Positions 1 to 9,479 are shown, counted from the stretch's first letter. The stretch: 11,951 nt of DNA from Bacteroidota bacterium (GCA_021796055.1 JAJYOS010000099.1:1-11951), one strand, 5' to 3'. Made by a program: numbers and translations. The notes: generated by a model from the letters alone, not told the origin.

Positions 1-2
1 GG

Positions 3-308
3 GTACTCCAGAGAATTACAGGAATTCTGCTGGTCGTCGTCGTAATTGGGCACTATTTTGTGATGCACGCCAATCCGGCAAGCGGTCACACTTACGCCGC
101 TGTCCTGGAGAGGATGCACCAGCCCTTCTGGAAAATGTTTGATCTGACTTTCATCACGGTCGGATTATGGCACGGCCTGAACGGTACATGGGGAATTTTT
201 CGTGACTACAAAATGAAACCGGCGGTCAGTCTGACTATCTACGGTGTCATCATTCTCTCCGGTATCGCTTTCTGGGTGCTCGGAGTCAATACGATATTAT
301 CCTTTTAG
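3..308 (+). CDS. sdhD: Succinate dehydrogenase hydrophobic membrane anchor subunit (SdhD-like), 5' end outside window
   Basis: This is the C-terminal ~101 residues of a membrane anchor of succinate:quinone oxidoreductase, which holds SdhAB on the cytoplasmic membrane and helps bind quinone and often haem. The open frame runs back to the window edge, so the GTG at 60 is internal, not the start. The fragment begins LQRITGILLVVVVIGHYF, the usual opening of the first helix in this family (R-[IL]-T-G). A second helix contains WHGLNGTWGIFRDY, the H-x2-N-G...D-Y signature. Its His is a haem-ligand candidate and the Asp-Tyr pair corresponds to the quinone-site region. A third helix (about AVSLTIYG to NTILSF) closes the protein. 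It lies 88 bp upstream of sdhA, as in sdhCDAB operons. SdhC versus SdhD naming rests on position and the D-Y motif. The family call is firm; the letter is less so. Confidence 0.85.
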   Translation, partial: VLQRITGILLVVVVIGHYFVMHANPASGHTYAAVLERMHQPFWKMFDLTFITVGLWHGLNGTWGIFRDYKMKPAVSLTIYGVIILSGIAFWVLGVNTILSF

Positions 309-341
309 ACTCCGTGCTCGGTTGAAGCACTGGACGAGGTT

Positions 342-359
342 CCGAAGGTTCGCCTTCGG
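342..359 (+). repeat. Short perfect hairpin between the anchor gene and sdhA
   Basis: A 7-bp perfect inverted repeat, CCGAAGG-ttcg-CCTTCGG, sits in the 88-bp gap between the sdh anchor gene and sdhA. No T-run follows, so it is not a canonical intrinsic terminator. It could be an mRNA processing or stability stem that sets the subunit ratio; that is inference. Nearly the same palindrome recurs at 9441-9459. Confidence 0.5.
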
Positions 360-384
360 CATATTCACGGAATAATGGATTAAA

Positions 385-390
385 AAGGAA
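385..390 (+). promoter_or_regulatory. Ribosome binding site of sdhA
   Basis: AAGGAA lies 6 nt before the ATG at 397 and supports that start. It shows that this organism uses Shine-Dalgarno pairing at least for this gene. Confidence 0.65.
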
Positions 391-396
391 ATTATA

Positions 397-2154
397 ATGA
401 CCAAACATCAATACGATGTGTTAATCATCGGTGCGGGCGGCGCGGGTCTCAGGGCGGCTCTTGAAATACCTGAAGGATTTAGCTGTGCCGTTCTGTCAAA
501 AGTGTTCCCAACTCGCTCTCACACAGGGGCTGCGCAAGGGGGAATCGGTGCGGCTCTTGGCAACGAAGAAGAGGACAGTTGGGAATGGCACATGTTCGAT
601 ACCGTTAAGGGGAGTGATTACCTCGGCGACCAGGATGCCATCGAGATAATGACTAAGGATGCGATCAGAGCCATAATCGAGCTCGAACATATGGGAATGC
701 CTTTCTCCCGAACACCGGAAGGGAAGATCGCGCAGCGCAGGTTCGGCGGACACACGAAGCCCGAGAACCCGTCGGATCCTGATTCCAAAAGGATCGCTGT
801 GAAACGGTCCTGCTATTCTGCTGACCGTACCGGGCACGTAATGCTCCACACGCTTTACGAGAATTGCATCAAACAGAAAGTACACTTCTTCTCGGAGTAC
901 TTTGTCACGGACCTTATTATGTCGGGAGATGCGTGTGCCGGCGTAGTGGCAATGGACATCGCCACAAGTGAAGTCCATGTGTTTCACGCTAAAGCGGTGA
1001 TGCTCGCTACAGGCGGCTACGGGCGTGTATACAGAATAACTTCGAACGCACATGTCGGCACAGGAGATGGATTTGCAGCCGTCTACAATAACGGACTTCC
1101 GCTTCAGGATATGGAATTTGTTCAATTTCATCCGACCGGTCTATGGAAGCTCGGTATCTTGATTTCCGAGGCTGCACGCGGCGAGGGCGGAATACTTCTC
1201 AACAACACGGGCGAGCGTTTCATGGAGAGATACGCGCCGACAGTCAAGGATCTTGCACCGAGGGATATGGTTTCGCGTGCGATCCTGACTGAGATCCGCG
1301 AAGGGCGCGGCATCAAAGGGAGCGACGGGACCTACTATGTAAACCTTGATGTGTCGCACCTGCCCAAGGAAATCATCGACGACAAGCTCCCAGAAATCAC
1401 CGGCTTTGCCAGAACGTACCTCGGCGTTGAACCCACGAAGGAACCGATCCCTGTCCAGCCGACAGCCCATTATGCTATGGGTGGCATACCGACTACGCCA
1501 GACGCCGAAGTTACCAAAGACAAAAAGAAAACCATAGTTCCGGGGCTATATGCTGCCGGTGAAGCCGCATGCGTCTCCGTGCACGGGGGTAACAGACTCG
1601 GTACCAACTCACTCCTCGACCTGATAGTATTCGGTCGCCGCGGCGGGAAGGCAATAGCCAGGTTCATCGGCGAGACCGATTTCGCGCCCCTGCCAACCGA
1701 TGCGGCTGACAGAACTCTTTCAAAGATCGACCGGATACGTAACTCCAAAGGGAAGGAAAAACCGGGTGCACTGCGCTTGGAACTCCAGGAAAAAATGATG
1801 GAGAAGGTCGGAATTTTCAGAAATGAGAAGGAACTGACCGAAATGACAGTGGAGATGAAGAGCCTGCGGGAGCGCTACCAGAATATTTCGATCGATGATA
1901 AAGGTGTTGTTTTCAATACCGATCTCATGGAAGCGCTTGAGCTTGGCAACCTAATCGATACAGCCGAAGCCATAACTCACAGCGCACTGGCTCGCCAGGA
2001 GTCGCGCGGTGCTCATTCGCGCGAAGACTACCCTGCTCGCGACGATAAGAAATGGCTGAAACACACTCTGATTTACAAGGCGGACGCGGCACCGAAGTTG
2101 GATTACAAACCCGTCAGTATTACCAGGTTCCAGCCGAAAGAGAGGAAGTACTGA
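397..2154 (+). CDS. sdhA: Succinate dehydrogenase flavoprotein subunit
   Basis: The catalytic subunit of complex II oxidises succinate to fumarate with covalently bound FAD and passes electrons to SdhB. It is 585 residues, the length of the E. coli/mitochondrial type (588 in E. coli). Visible motifs are the dinucleotide fold GAGGAG (12-17); SHTGAAQGG (41-49), whose His42 is the FAD attachment residue; FHPTG (244-248), the substrate His region; LAPRD (286-290), with Arg289 matching the catalytic proton-shuttle Arg; HYAMGGI (358-364); and GGNRLGTNSLLDLIVFGR (397-414), with Arg399 a substrate ligand. No key residue is missing, so the enzyme should be active. The start is chosen by AAGGAA upstream and by homology of the N-terminal fold. 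The stop is 1 nt from the sdhB start, so the two are probably translationally coupled. Fumarate reductase is an alternative direction, but the sdh-type anchor upstream favours succinate oxidation. Confidence 0.97.
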   Translation: MTKHQYDVLIIGAGGAGLRAALEIPEGFSCAVLSKVFPTRSHTGAAQGGIGAALGNEEEDSWEWHMFDTVKGSDYLGDQDAIEIMTKDAIRAIIELEHMGMPFSRTPEGKIAQRRFGGHTKPENPSDPDSKRIAVKRSCYSADRTGHVMLHTLYENCIKQKVHFFSEYFVTDLIMSGDACAGVVAMDIATSEVHVFHAKAVMLATGGYGRVYRITSNAHVGTGDGFAAVYNNGLPLQDMEFVQFHPTGLWKLGILISEAARGEGGILLNNTGERFMERYAPTVKDLAPRDMVSRAILTEIREGRGIKGSDGTYYVNLDVSHLPKEIIDDKLPEITGFARTYLGVEPTKEPIPVQPTAHYAMGGIPTTPDAEVTKDKKKTIVPGLYAAGEAACVSVHGGNRLGTNSLLDLIVFGRRGGKAIARFIGETDFAPLPTDAADRTLSKIDRIRNSKGKEKPGALRLELQEKMMEKVGIFRNEKELTEMTVEMKSLRERYQNISIDDKGVVFNTDLMEALELGNLIDTAEAITHSALARQESRGAHSREDYPARDDKKWLKHTLIYKADAAPKLDYKPVSITRFQPKERKY

Positions 2155-2155
2155 G

Positions 2156-2863
2156 ATGAAGGTCATTCTGAGAATTCAAAGATACAACCCTGAAAAAGAC
2201 ACCGAACCTTACTACCAGGAATTCACTCTTGAAGCCGGTGACGACAAGGTGCGCATTCTTGATCTGCTCCACGAAGCCAAGTGGAAGTATGATGGTACAC
2301 TGACTTTTCGGCGCTCCTGCGCACATGGCGTGTGCGGCTCGGACGGCATCAGAATCAACGGTAGAAACAGGTTGGCGTGCTCGACACTGTTGAGAGACGT
2401 CAATTACCGGAAGCCGATCGTTATTGAGCCACTGCCGTCTACGGCGATTATTAAGGATCTCGTCGTTGACATGTCCGACTTCTATAAGAAATATGAAGCG
2501 GTTAAGCCGTACCTTGTAAATAATTCTCCGCCTCCGGAGCACGAAAGGTTGCAGAGCAATGAAGATGCGGAGAAGCTTTTCGAGTCGGCAAAATGCATAC
2601 TTTGCGCCTGCTGTACCACCTCGTGCCCATCCTCCTGGTCGGACCAGAACTACATCGGACCTGCCGCGCTTTTGAAAGCGTACAGGTTTGCCTTTGACAC
2701 GCGAGACGATGCCGGTGACGAGCGGCTCGATGTAGTAGATACACCGGACGGTGCCTGGCGGTGCCATACTATCTTCAACTGCGTGGAAGCGTGCCCGAAG
2801 GAGATAAATATCACCTGGCATATCTCTCAGTTGAAGAAACGTCTGGCGCAACGGGAAATGTAG
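2156..2863 (+). CDS. sdhB: Succinate dehydrogenase iron-sulfur subunit
   Basis: This subunit carries electrons from the SdhA flavin to membrane quinone through three Fe-S clusters. At 235 residues it matches the E. coli length. The N-terminal plant-ferredoxin domain holds the [2Fe-2S] ligands Cys55, Cys60 and Cys75, with Asp63 in the position that is Asp in E. coli. The C-terminal domain has CILCACC...C (Cys147, Cys150, Cys153, Cys157), Cys203, Cys209 and Cys213. By family pattern, 147/150/153/213 bind [4Fe-4S] and 157/203/209 bind [3Fe-4S]. Pro158, Trp161 and His204 fall at quinone-site positions. The ATG follows the sdhA stop by 1 nt and uses AGAGGAAG (2141-2148) inside the sdhA end as its ribosome binding site. 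It is the last gene of the operon, since a terminator candidate follows. Confidence 0.97.
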   Translation: MKVILRIQRYNPEKDTEPYYQEFTLEAGDDKVRILDLLHEAKWKYDGTLTFRRSCAHGVCGSDGIRINGRNRLACSTLLRDVNYRKPIVIEPLPSTAIIKDLVVDMSDFYKKYEAVKPYLVNNSPPPEHERLQSNEDAEKLFESAKCILCACCTTSCPSSWSDQNYIGPAALLKAYRFAFDTRDDAGDERLDVVDTPDGAWRCHTIFNCVEACPKEINITWHISQLKKRLAQREM

Positions 2864-2895
2864 TCTCGGGTCGGCACTTGACGATTTTGCTGAAT

Positions 2896-2909
2896 GATGC
2901 ATCTGCATC
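2896..2909 (+). repeat. Small palindrome after sdhB
   Basis: GATGCA-tc-TGCATC forms a perfect short palindrome, flanked further out by CTGAA (2890-2894) and TTCAG (2915-2919). It lies just after the sdhB stop and has no T-tract. It may be a 3'-end stabilising stem, or chance. Confidence 0.3.
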
Positions 2910-2952
2910 GTCCGTTCAGTCGAAGTTCGGTGCTTCACTTTAGCAATTCGGG

Positions 2953-2988
2953 ACGGGGTCCTCGCAGAGAGCCCCGTTCTTCATTTTT
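2953..2988 (+). terminator. Intrinsic terminator candidate at the end of the sdh operon
   Basis: ACGGGG (2953-2958) pairs with CCCCGT (2972-2977), extendable by a T-G wobble inside, and is followed by a T-rich run (2978-2988, TCTTCATTTTT). It is about 90 bp after the sdhB stop and ahead of the next gene, the expected place for the end of sdh transcription. Confidence 0.65.
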
Positions 2989-3096
2989 GAACGAGTGATA
3001 ATTGGTTTGACCGGATTGGGGAAGATTGAGAAACCACCTTCGGATTTCAATTGTTCCCCCTTATTGTTATCCTGCAACTGTATATATTAGGTCAAG

Positions 3097-6000
3097 ATGA
3101 AGAAAAGCTTTTTTGCATGTCTGTCGGTTCTCGCGGTATCGGGCGTCCTTCTGGCCCAGAATTCACAACAGGTGCAATCCGATCTGAATTTCGGGATGGA
3201 GTTGTACAAGAACAAGATGTATGACCTCGCGGGGGAACAGTTTACGAAATTTCTTCAGGAGTATCCGACGGCATCTTCGGCTGGCCAGGCCAGGTATTAT
3301 CTTGCACTGTCCCAGCAGCATCTCAAGGAGTTTGCGGATGCGGCGAAGAATTTCCAGGCTTTCGCTGTGCAATATCCGAACGATCCTTCGGCCCCTGACG
3401 GCTGGATTCAAGCAGGCGAGTGTTTTGCAGAGGTAAAGGATTATTCGAACGCTGCACTCTCGTTTGAACGTCTACAGGTTTTCTACACGAAGGATCCGCG
3501 GGCTCCGGGAGCACTCATACGATCGGCGATGTATTTCGAAATGGCCGGAGATACTACGCGGGCCGAGAATTCGCTGGTGAATGTGGTCGAGAACTATTCT
3601 TCATCTCCCGGTTATTTTACTGCCATGCTGGAACTGGGCGATCTCTACCTGGTCCATGGGCAGCTTGACAAGGCTGAAAACCAATACAAAGCCTTGATCT
3701 CTTCAGGAAACGACTCGGTGCGCGTGAAGGGGATGGTAGCACTCGGCCGGCTCGACAGGATGCGTGGTCAAAGTCGTAGAGCCGAAAGGTATTTCGATGA
3801 CGCTGCACAGTTGAACATCATGCCTCAGAGCCTCGATGCACTTCTCGAGAGCATCGAGCTCGATCAGGATGCGGGGAATTTCTCTCTGGCGAAGCAGCGA
3901 GCCGGGGAGATCGATGCCACGACTCTTACACCGGGACAGAAAGAGAAACTAGATTTTGTAATGGCATACTCTCAAGTCGGAGAGGGAAATCTCGACAGCG
4001 TTCGGGATGAAATGGATGGCCTCGCTTCGTTACCGGCTCCGTACCGTTTAAAACTAGCACGCTTGTTCAACAGCAAAGGTGATTTTACGGACGGACTTGC
4101 GATGCTACGCAACATCCCGCCCGCTGACGCAAGCCCCGACGTCCTGGAACTCTACGCGGAGCTTGCTTTCAATGCGGGGGATGTTGGGATTGCAGACTCG
4201 GTACTTGTGCAATCGGTGCAGCGTGCAAACCCGCCATCAGGCAAATCGGTTGTCAGGTTGTTGACGGTTGAAGATGAATACCTTCACGACCCGACTGGAA
4301 TGCGTGAGACCTTCTACAAGTACGAGAGTGTGTTGAAGCAAATGCCCGACGCGTATCTTTACTATAAGGCGCGTGTCGACGGAGGCTCCCGGGACTATTC
4401 CGGAGCGATCGAAGTCTTTCAGCAACTGCTCAGGGATTACCCTGAATCGAATTACGCCGGAGTCGCAGACAGCGTCTCGACTTACCTTACCGACTTCAAG
4501 AGCATCGACTACAGGAAAGCAATCGGAAGTATAGCGGATATTCTCCTTGAACAGAGCACAGACCGTGAGGGAGCACTCCTCCATCTCGGCAATCTTTACG
4601 GCAGCGCACTAAAAGATTATGGAAAAGCCGCCGATGTCTACCGGCGTCTTGCGACGGTTGCCACAGGTGATACGCAGAGGATTGCGGAATATCTTCTCGC
4701 CGGATCACTCGACAGAATGGAGGACGGATCTGTCGGCGAAAACACCAGATCGTACAGTATCTATCAGAAGCTTGCGTCGGATTCTTCCAACGATTCGATA
4801 GCGGAGAGATCGCTTGCAAGGGTAATTGAATTACAGGCAGAATCGGGAGATTCACTTGCGGCTGAAAACTCGGCATTGAATTTTCTCACGAGATTTCCGA
4901 ACTCGGCTCTTGCATCAAAAGTGTACATGACACTTGCCCGAGTGCTTTTCAACACCGGAGCTTATCGCCAGGCGATTGCGCAGGCGCAGCTCTCCGGTAA
5001 TTCACCGCAGGCAGCACTCCTAATTTCTCGTTCACAAATTGCGCTCAGTTTAGTTCCTGACGCCGACTCCACAATACAAAAACTGATTTCGTCTGACCCG
5101 CCTAAGAAACAATTGTTGGATGCGCAACTGCTGTATACCAAGATCCTGAGAATGTTGAACCAGGATCCGGGCAGTGAATACCTGGCCATCCTTAATGAAC
5201 TTGTTCCTTCGACATATAAAGACTCAGTCGAAACTCGATTCGGAGATTATCTTTATTCCCTGGGGCTTTACGATTCGGCATACACCATTTATGCGTCAAT
5301 CGGAACAGAAGCGCTGTGGAATAGGGTGCCGACGTCGGCGCTTTACAAAATGGCATATTGCAGGTTGAAGGCGGGAAAAATTCAACAGGCTAAGGAATTG
5401 TTCAGTGAAGTACTCACGAGGTCGAAGGATCCTAACGAGATCGCAGATTCTTATCTCCAGCTTGGGAATATATATAATTCTCTCGGCGACAGACAAATGA
5501 GCGCGTCATTCTTCGAGAAGGCGGGGACGAACAATCTGGACGCAATGGTGAATGCAGCGAATACCTATTTTAAAGTAAAAGATTATCAAGATGCTGCGCA
5601 GGTTTACAAGAAGATATTGGCGTCTGCTCCGTCAGATACGATGCAGGCATTTGCATCGGCAAAACTGATCGAGATCGATTATGAAACCAATGATATAGTC
5701 ACGGCGGATGCTGCCGCTGCCAAATTTCAGAAAGATTATCCCAATGCACCGCGGGCATATCCGGCAGCCTTTCTCATCTCCGAGGCCAAGTATCTCATTC
5801 AGAATAAGAAATACAACGAGGCCCAGAGGCTGCTTGACAGGGTTAAGAGTGCTTATAAAAATACGCCTTCTTATACTTCAGCCCTTCTGCAGGAAGCGAG
5901 AATTGAGATCGGGATCGGCGAGATTGAGAAGGCCCAAGCCAGGCTTGCCGATCTCCTGAAGAAGTATCCGAATTGTGCCGATGCGCCTGAAGCGCATCTC

Positions 6001-6603
6001 GAGCTCGGAAACATCTACTTCGCTAAGCAGAAGTACCAGGTAGCCGTAAATGAACTCCGAACCGTTTACGCCGATTCTGCAGATGTAGACCGACAGGTAC
6101 TGCGTGACGCCATGGCGCGATTGATAACTTCGTATGAGTCGGCCGGACAATATGCCGGAGCGCTTGACGTTGACCGGAGATTTATTGAGATGTTCCCCGA
6201 TGACCCGACGATTATGGACAAGAAGATTCAGGTTGGGATTCTCTATGAAGAACTTCAGTATTTCGATCAAGCACTTACAACTTTCCAGGCGCTGACGAAA
6301 CAGGCGGGTGCCCAGCACCAGGCGGAGCTTCATTATTATATCGGTGCCATCTACAACGATATGGGAAACTACCAGATGGCAATTCTGGAATTTCTTAAGG
6401 TTCCTTACCTTACTAAAGGGAACCCGGTGATCGACTGGGCCGCGCAGGCGTATTACATGGCGGGAAAATGCTACGAGAAGCTGAATAAACCGAATGATGC
6501 TATCGCGATGTACGAGAAGATTGTTCATAAGCCAAATACCGATCCCAACTATATCGCTGGAGCGGAGAGAGAAATCAAAAGAGTACAAGCGTTGCTGAAA
6601 TAA
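3097..6603 (+). CDS. Exported tetratricopeptide-repeat protein, 1168 aa
   Basis: This is a very long helical-repeat protein. The N-terminus is a Sec signal peptide: MKK, a hydrophobic stretch, and a likely cleavage LLA|QN after residue 20. There is no Cys at the cleavage point, so it is not a lipoprotein, and no later membrane segment is evident. It is thus probably periplasmic. From about residue 30 to the end the chain is TPR-like, with the pattern of Tyr/Leu, Ala, Phe and a closing YP (e.g. AGEQFTKFLQEYP near 46-58, AAKNFQAFAVQYPND near 82-96, AQARLADLLKKYPN in the last third). The first repeats resemble the BamD/YbgF type and the middle ones are more diverged. TPR superhelices act as protein-binding scaffolds, so a role in envelope assembly or trafficking is plausible, but the sequence does not give a partner. 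No catalytic domain or C-terminal sorting domain is visible. Upstream lies the sdh terminator, so it probably starts its own transcript. The ribosome site is weak (AGG at 3089-3091). Confidence 0.92.
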   Translation: MKKSFFACLSVLAVSGVLLAQNSQQVQSDLNFGMELYKNKMYDLAGEQFTKFLQEYPTASSAGQARYYLALSQQHLKEFADAAKNFQAFAVQYPNDPSAPDGWIQAGECFAEVKDYSNAALSFERLQVFYTKDPRAPGALIRSAMYFEMAGDTTRAENSLVNVVENYSSSPGYFTAMLELGDLYLVHGQLDKAENQYKALISSGNDSVRVKGMVALGRLDRMRGQSRRAERYFDDAAQLNIMPQSLDALLESIELDQDAGNFSLAKQRAGEIDATTLTPGQKEKLDFVMAYSQVGEGNLDSVRDEMDGLASLPAPYRLKLARLFNSKGDFTDGLAMLRNIPPADASPDVLELYAELAFNAGDVGIADSVLVQSVQRANPPSGKSVVRLLTVEDEYLHDPTGMRETFYKYESVLKQMPDAYLYYKARVDGGSRDYSGAIEVFQQLLRDYPESNYAGVADSVSTYLTDFKSIDYRKAIGSIADILLEQSTDREGALLHLGNLYGSALKDYGKAADVYRRLATVATGDTQRIAEYLLAGSLDRMEDGSVGENTRSYSIYQKLASDSSNDSIAERSLARVIELQAESGDSLAAENSALNFLTRFPNSALASKVYMTLARVLFNTGAYRQAIAQAQLSGNSPQAALLISRSQIALSLVPDADSTIQKLISSDPPKKQLLDAQLLYTKILRMLNQDPGSEYLAILNELVPSTYKDSVETRFGDYLYSLGLYDSAYTIYASIGTEALWNRVPTSALYKMAYCRLKAGKIQQAKELFSEVLTRSKDPNEIADSYLQLGNIYNSLGDRQMSASFFEKAGTNNLDAMVNAANTYFKVKDYQDAAQVYKKILASAPSDTMQAFASAKLIEIDYETNDIVTADAAAAKFQKDYPNAPRAYPAAFLISEAKYLIQNKKYNEAQRLLDRVKSAYKNTPSYTSALLQEARIEIGIGEIEKAQARLADLLKKYPNCADAPEAHLELGNIYFAKQKYQVAVNELRTVYADSADVDRQVLRDAMARLITSYESAGQYAGALDVDRRFIEMFPDDPTIMDKKIQVGILYEELQYFDQALTTFQALTKQAGAQHQAELHYYIGAIYNDMGNYQMAILEFLKVPYLTKGNPVIDWAAQAYYMAGKCYEKLNKPNDAIAMYEKIVHKPNTDPNYIAGAEREIKRVQALLK

Positions 6604-6715
6604 ATAAGGAATCCTACAGATACTTGAGCTGGATCTGCGAGTTCGATGAAGGCAGTGAAAAACAACATAGAGCCATAGCAGTAGTTTGCGTAATAAGAGC
6701 GGAAGATAATGAGCA

Positions 6716-7930
6716 ATGTTTGAAAAAGAGATTTCAGATTACGTAGATAGGATATCCAAACGACACAGTTCGGACCATGTTAAATTATCCACCATTCTTA
6801 CCGACTCCGAGCTTCCTGAGGGCTTTCGACGGTTTGCGGAAGCTGAAGTAGATGAAGCACTTGACGGTGAGGATTTCGGGAAAAGCAAGACCGGAAAGTT
6901 CGATTTGACGTCACAGGATGTCCAGGCGCTTCTAAGGGAGATCCGTCATCTCCTAAAAAAATCATATGAATATTCCCAGGATGATTTTGTCAATGTCGTA
7001 ATTAAGGCTTCCAAGTTTATATTCGATTTTACGGTCAGGCCGCGGTGGGCTATAGAAAAGGCACTATTCGGAACGGGGCAAGTAGTAGACAAACGCTCAG
7101 TTGAAAAAGTGTCGCGTTACTTCGTGGCGTATCCGTATTACCAGCGCGGCGTTCTGGAGTACATGGATTTTACGGGCAAGTCGGACATAGATATCGATTC
7201 GTGGAGGAAGGTGCATTCCAGAATAGATGAGCACCTGATAAGCGTCCTCCCGTCGAAGGCGACAACTCTCACATCTTCTCTATTCGCCCTTTTCACATTT
7301 GTGAGCGGCGATGAAAGTATCCCGATTGATGCTGCGATCCTGTTTTTCAAGGACAAGCAGGCGACCGTCATTGTTAACGGACTAGAGAAAGCCAGAGAAT
7401 CGAAAGACTTGAAATGGGTGGATCCTATAACGCTCACAATGATACTGGAGGCAACTCTGGGAACTGCCAACGCAGCAGCGTCTCCTTCTCCTACGCCGGC
7501 ACCGTCTGTTGAAATTACTTCTTCCGAAATTTCCGTTGCTGTCGAAACGACAAGGGTACCGGTTTCATCCGCCCCGGTCACAAATGAAGTCGCCGGAGGG
7601 CCGGAACAAAATCCCCTGCATGTTCCGCAACCACCTCGCGTCGAGCCGCATACGGTTCCGTCTGCACTTAGTGGACGACCGAAGGCTGCGGGGCCTTCTA
7701 TAAGGTCGTTCCTTCCCGAGAAAATTGAGATAAGGATCATCAAGAAGATTTTCAACGGGAGTCGTTCCGGGTACCAGGTGGCGATTCACAGACTCGATGA
7801 AAGTCCGGATTGGCAAACCGCCTCTAAGATAGTTGAAGGAATCTTCATGGAGGCCGAGATAGATCCGTTCTCAAAGTATGCAGTTGTGTTCACCGATGCC
7901 GTCAGTGCAAAGTTCCGTGCGAAGAGATAA
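6716..7930 (+). CDS. Unrecognised 404-aa soluble protein with Pro/Ser/Thr-rich linker
   Basis: I do not recognise this protein. It has no signal peptide and no membrane helix, so it is probably cytoplasmic. Three parts can be seen. Residues 1-250 form a mostly helical, charged N-terminal domain rich in Phe/Tyr/Trp (for example FIFDFTVRPRW near 101-111 and VAYPYYQRGVLEYMDF near 137-152). Residues about 251-330 are a low-complexity linker rich in Ala, Pro, Ser, Thr and Val. Residues about 331-404 form a compact, basic domain (EKIEIRIIKKIFNG...). A TGA stop lies two codons before the ATG at 6716, so no upstream in-frame ATG is available. GGAAG at 6701-6705 is a spaced ribosome binding site. It lies 112 bp after the TPR gene and 118 bp before obg, on the same strand, so co-transcription is possible but not shown. 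The long intact frame and domain-linker-domain composition argue that it is real. Confidence 0.85.
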   Translation: MFEKEISDYVDRISKRHSSDHVKLSTILTDSELPEGFRRFAEAEVDEALDGEDFGKSKTGKFDLTSQDVQALLREIRHLLKKSYEYSQDDFVNVVIKASKFIFDFTVRPRWAIEKALFGTGQVVDKRSVEKVSRYFVAYPYYQRGVLEYMDFTGKSDIDIDSWRKVHSRIDEHLISVLPSKATTLTSSLFALFTFVSGDESIPIDAAILFFKDKQATVIVNGLEKARESKDLKWVDPITLTMILEATLGTANAAASPSPTPAPSVEITSSEISVAVETTRVPVSSAPVTNEVAGGPEQNPLHVPQPPRVEPHTVPSALSGRPKAAGPSIRSFLPEKIEIRIIKKIFNGSRSGYQVAIHRLDESPDWQTASKIVEGIFMEAEIDPFSKYAVVFTDAVSAKFRAKR

Positions 7931-8030
7931 GGGTAAATTTTGAGTCAGGGGATGTCGGTACGAAAAGGCAGGATGCTGAATAGTACTTCCCTATCGTGTG
8001 TCCCCCGTATTTCGTGGGCTAAATTCGTAA

Positions 8031-9035
<1,005 letters not shown>

Positions 9036-9124
9036 ACGGCATTCAGGATTTTCAGAACACTCATGAGGCTTTACATTACAGACGAATGTTGCTGAGTTAT
9101 CCCTGAAGATGGTGATTAACCCCG

Positions 9125-9465
9125 ATGAGCAAGAACCCCTTCATTTTCGGAAAGGTCGCCGAGGGTAATGGATTCACCGACAGGGAAGTTGAGAGAAAGC
9201 GGATTATCAATAATGTCAAGAACAACATCAATACGATCCTGATTTCTCCAAAACGTTGGTGAAAAATGTCGCAGATTCTTTTAAGGGGAAAACGGAATAC
9301 AAGTTTTGTTTCCTTGACGTGTTCAATATTCGCGACGAAAGAGATTTCTACATCGGTCTTTCGAAGACGGTTCTGAAGGCGAGTTCGAGCAGAACGGCTG
9401 AACGGACTTCTTTAGCATTGTAGCTTTTGTCCCGTTTGAGACCGAAGGTGACCTTCGGTACTGAA
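9125..9465 (+). pseudogene. Remnant of an AAA-type ATPase (NPFxFG...FTDRE family), P-loop lost
   Basis: A decayed 5' portion of an ATP-binding protein. From ATG 9125 the frame gives MSKNPFIFGKVAEGNGFTDR and continues to ILISPKRW, then hits TGA at 9260. I know this opening from the archaeal-ATPase-like AAA proteins common in Bacteroidota and Archaea, where it continues ISPRRWGKSSLV, the Walker A loop. Here the GKSSL codons are missing. Reading resumes in another frame at 9259 (VKNVADSFKG, then FCFLDVFNIRDERDFY and KASSS), which fits the stretch after the P-loop, until TAG at 9421. The same frame beyond that stop gives LRPKVTFGTE, again family-like. So one deletion of about 16 nt with a frameshift and one stop codon are visible. 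The Walker B part and the C-terminal half are gone. It cannot make a working ATPase. The family call is from memory of the motif, not from a search. Confidence 0.75.
9441..9459 (+). repeat. Perfect 19-nt palindrome
   Basis: ACCGAAGGT-g-ACCTTCGGT has 9-nt arms around a single base, and it lies inside the ATPase relic. Its core CCGAAGG/CCTTCGG is the same as the hairpin at 342-359 between the sdh genes. No T-run follows. It may be a dispersed hairpin inserted or selected here, or a chance of coding sequence. Confidence 0.45.
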
Positions 9466-9479
9466 AGTTTTCCTGTTGG

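Noticed and set aside
496..1131. Minus-strand open frame of 211 codons
   Set aside because: It lies wholly inside sdhA, whose frame holds all catalytic motifs, so it is an antisense shadow.
3064..3088. Promoter with TTGTTA and TATATT before the TPR gene
   Set aside because: The spacer is only 13 bp, and the -10-like box ends 8 nt before the start codon, leaving no room for a leader.
5878..6588. Minus-strand open frame of 236 codons
   Set aside because: It is antisense to the TPR repeats of the large exported protein. Its open length reflects codon bias, not a gene.
6709..6723. Tiny reading frame ATG AGC AAT GTT TGA overlapping the start of the 404-aa gene
   Set aside because: GGAAG is only 3 nt from this ATG but well spaced for 6716, so it is more likely part of the leader.
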